In this document: positions 61,911 through 64,000 of the stretch, one piece after another
Layout of the letters: every line of letters starts with the position of its first letter
How positions within the stretch are numbered: the stretch's first letter is position 1
DNA from: Coprobacillus sp. CAG:698
GTDB lineage: Bacteria; Bacillota_I; Bacilli_A; ML615J-28; CAG-698
Reading direction: 5' to 3'
Assembly (NCBI GenBank): GCA_000431235.1
Contig: HF988734.1
Coordinates: 248,001-312,000 of the forward strand
Length of the DNA: 64,000 bases
Program-made: the position numbers and the translations under genes
Notes under the pieces: model-generated
Databases searched by the model: none
Told to the model about the DNA's origin: nothing
What the model saw: the letters and a program-made list of their open reading frames with translations, nothing else

Positions 61911-63095
61911 ATGATTATAAGTAAAACAGAACTAATAATAAATGATTCTATTAAATATATTGTTGTCGAAGATATCGACGAAAATTATATAAATTTATAT
62001 GGCGTGGATAAAAATTTTACTTCTGTTGAAAATAAAATGAATTTATTATTTGCATATTTTCACCAAGAACTTAATCAACTATTTGATTTTATGAATTATA
62101 AAATAGGTGTAAATTTTCATTATAATGCTGATAAAAGTAGAAAACTAATTGAAGTGATAAAAGCAATTACTTTTTTAAAACAAAAATTAGTTAAAAGTAA
62201 ATTTAAATTTGATATTGATAAAAAATATGAATTAAAAATGCAAAAATGTAGTGAATTTCTTTCTGAATATTCAGGCTCAAAAATACCGGAAGACACCGAA
62301 ATTTTTTCAATTGAAAAATATGAGAAAATATTTATATTATCTAATAGTATACAAGTACCACAGTATGAAAATAGAATTACTGATTTAAAATATTTAGGTA
62401 ATGGTGCATTTGCGATTTGTTATTGTTTTATTGATCCTTTTTTAAATATAAAATTATGTAAGAAAACTTTAAATGAAAAGAATGATCTTAAAGAAAAAGA
62501 TTATCTAAGGTTTGAAAATGAGTTTTCTAAAATGAGAGAATTAAATAGTCCATATTTAGTTAAAGCATATTCAATTTCAGAAGACAAAAAATCATATATC
62601 ATGGAATATTGTGATTATACATTAGATAGATTTATTAGCGTAAATAATACAAAAATAACTTTTTCACTTAGAAAGCAAATAGCATTACAATTTTTAAATG
62701 CATTAAAGTATTTATATTCAAAAAAAATATTACATAGGGATTTAAGTTATAGAAATATTTTGTTAAAGAAATATGATGACGTTTATGTTGTAAAATTGTC
62801 TGATTTTGGTCTTATAAAGGATGAATCAAATCATATAACTGATGATGATAGTAGCATTAAAGGTACATTTGTTGATCCTTGTTTAGATAAATTTTCAAAT
62901 TATGATTTGATTAACGAAGTGTATTCTATAGGTTTTATGTTGGTATTTATCTTTACTGGAAAAAAGAATGTTGAAAAGTTGCCGGAAAATTATCAAATTT
63001 TTAAAGATAGATTTATAACAACTGATTTGAATAAGAGAATTAATAATATTGATGAAATTATAAATGTTGTAAAACAAATAAATAATTTTAAATAA
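61911..63095 (+). CDS. Ser/Thr protein kinase of a defence island
   Basis: A 394-residue protein: an unfamiliar helical N-terminal region (1-155) and a eukaryotic-type kinase domain with glycine loop YLGNGAFAICYCF (about 160-172), lysine in KLCKKTL, catalytic loop HRDLSYRNILL (about 275) and DFG (about 297). All catalytic residues are present. No membrane segment or PASTA repeat is visible, so this is not the cell-wall kinase PrkC. Single kinases next to Abi genes occur in phage defence. AGGTGA precedes ATG 61911. Confidence 0.78.
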   Translation: MIISKTELIINDSIKYIVVEDIDENYINLYGVDKNFTSVENKMNLLFAYFHQELNQLFDFMNYKIGVNFHYNADKSRKLIEVIKAITFLKQKLVKSKFKFDIDKKYELKMQKCSEFLSEYSGSKIPEDTEIFSIEKYEKIFILSNSIQVPQYENRITDLKYLGNGAFAICYCFIDPFLNIKLCKKTLNEKNDLKEKDYLRFENEFSKMRELNSPYLVKAYSISEDKKSYIMEYCDYTLDRFISVNNTKITFSLRKQIALQFLNALKYLYSKKILHRDLSYRNILLKKYDDVYVVKLSDFGLIKDESNHITDDDSSIKGTFVDPCLDKFSNYDLINEVYSIGFMLVFIFTGKKNVEKLPENYQIFKDRFITTDLNKRINNIDEIINVVKQINNFK

Positions 63096-63124
63096 GCACA
63101 GATTTGTTATATAAAGTATCGAAC

Positions 63125-63236
63125 ATCGTAGCCTAGATAATGAACTACATAGTAGTGCTTAATACCACGTCAAAAGGCTAGTGCACATTCGGTCACGGAA
63201 GTAATTACAAACCTCCTACTTTCTGGGAGGTTTTTT
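63125..63236 (+). ncRNA. Structured noncoding region with terminator
   Basis: TAGCCT/AGGCTA (63129-63180) encloses ACTAC/GTAGT (63144-63156), and a strong terminator AACCTCC/GGAGGTT with six T follows (63210-63236). This could be a small RNA or only the kinase gene's 3' end. No known family recognised. Confidence 0.4.
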
Positions 63237-63243
63237 CTTTTTT

Positions 63244-63294
63244 AACTGTATGCATTTTGAGCAAACTGTACGCATTTTTTCAAGGGGGTACGCA
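63244..63294 (+). repeat. Three TAYGCA repeats at exact 20-base spacing
   Basis: TATGCA (63249), TACGCA (63269) and TACGCA (63289); the first two lie in the longer repeat AACTGTAYGCATTTT. Another phased, iteron-like array. Confidence 0.6.
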
Positions 63295-63299
63295 AATTG

Positions 63300-63717
63300 T
63301 ATCAATATAGGCAGTCTCACACAAAAGCAAAAATCGACGTATTCAAGTTATGTTAATGATTTATTTTTTTGTTTAAGAAAGGTGCTGATGAAATTATGAT
63401 AAAATAATCAAGCAAGAAATTTAAAAAAGTTATAAACTTAAAAACGAAGTTTATTCTCTTATAAATTTAATAATATTAAACATATTTTTATTAAGGATAG
63501 TTTATTAAAGTTAGAACTGCCAACATAGGTCATTTAAAGTTTCATAAAGCAATTGTTAATAATAAGGTATATCTTTTATTCAATAGACAAGAATTCATTT
63601 ACTACATGGATTTAAATATTTAAAACAAACTATATAATATAAAAGACTACGTTTAAAAATCAAAATAATAAAAAATCTGTACTATAATGTTTTTAGGAAA
63701 AAATTAAGTAAATGAGT
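63300..63717. other. AT-rich stretch without a supportable gene
   Basis: Many stops in all frames. A short open piece near 63520-63620 (IGHLKFHKAIVNNKVYLLFN) looks like a scrap of a decayed gene with no recognised identity. Confidence 0.35.
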
Positions 63718-63759
63718 GAAAAAGTATTTATAACCTAAATATTACTTTTTCCTTTTTTT
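63718..63759 (+). terminator. Intrinsic terminator
   Basis: GAAAAAGTA pairs with TACTTTTTC and seven T follow. Confidence 0.65.
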
Positions 63760-63811
63760 AAGAATAACTAAAAATGTGGAGATAAAGTAAAAAACTGGTA
63801 TTTACATTAGA

Positions 63812-63987
63812 GTTAATATCAATTATCAAGCTTATGTTGGTTTTTGTTTACTGGATCAAAAAGAAAAACAATTAGTTTATGCGAGTTTAAAGGATATAAT
63901 GTTTTTAAAGTTTATGAAAACATAAGAATAAATACTAAAAATATGGAAGAAAAGCTACAATTTCATAAAATGCTTGATTATTTGTAG
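63812..63987 (+). pseudogene. Remnant of a serine recombinase N-terminus
   Basis: Two frames together read NYQAYVGFCLLDQKEKQLVYA then EFKGYNVFKVYENIRIN and NMEEKLQFHKMLDYL, the pattern of the resolvase domain (QKE..L..YA, KGY.VFKVYED, F.KMLDDI). The catalytic start is missing, a frameshift lies near 63885, and TAG ends it at 63987. It marks further mobile DNA at the right edge. Confidence 0.4.
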
Positions 63988-64000
63988 TTGATCCAAATCT

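Noticed and set aside
41457..63240. A defined element with tRNA-Gly as attachment site
   Set aside because: I found no second copy of the tRNA 3' end in the window, so the right boundary cannot be placed.

Overview
The window is very AT-rich, uses TGA as a stop (for example the genes ending at 20686 and 44791), and has strong AGGAGG-type ribosome binding sites and TTGACA/TATAAT promoters with 17-bp spacers. Its core genes (L13-S9 pair, YtxK-AckA pair, TypA, DnaE, BioY, YitT, tmRNA with an AFAA-ending tag) point to a low-G+C Bacillota of the Bacilli/Erysipelotrichia/Mollicutes-like gut type, probably anaerobic and fermentative. I cannot name a species.

Positions 1-26085 are chromosomal core: an ABC exporter, a kinase-PduL fusion, biotin uptake (BioY), an ABC-F factor, TypA, a phosphodiesterase, YtxK-AckA, phosphoglycerate mutase, two related surface proteins, DnaE, a PAP2 protein next to a YwaF-family protein, PfkA, MetG, YitT, L13-S9 and the tmRNA gene. 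PduL with AckA would make acetate and ATP from acetyl-CoA. PfkA and GpmA are glycolytic.

Positions 26086-36970 are patchy accessory DNA: remnants beside tmRNA, a Fic protein, two AAA/DUF4143 ATPases (one frameshifted), a lipoprotein, a TTG-started RNase III-like protein, and two XRE regulators whose promoters carry the same TGTAAATTTACA palindrome in the same place. A decayed MATE transporter keeps an attenuator leader that looks like a guanidine-IV riboswitch.

Positions 36971-41573 return to core: an in-frame PurB-PurA fusion (both steps from IMP to AMP in one chain), two more YwaF-family proteins and tRNA-Gly(CCC).

Positions 41574-64000 are a mobile and defence island. A restriction-modification operon (XRE, two methyltransferases, HNH nuclease) is followed by a decayed IS91-type element and a decayed serine-recombinase cassette. 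Next comes an operon with a long attenuated leader RNA encoding an RNase III with dsRBD, a SymE-like protein, a DEDDh exonuclease-like protein and an unknown protein. Then come iteron-like repeats, phage scraps, an ankyrin-type regulator, an HNH protein, a truncated helicase, a group II intron fragment, and a second island start (HTH and methyltransferase/HNH remnants, an AbiJ-like protein, a Ser/Thr kinase). The two island starts share an 85-bp block with a covarying hairpin. Core genes are intact while many island genes are broken, so the lesions look biological rather than assembly error, although two lie in A-runs.
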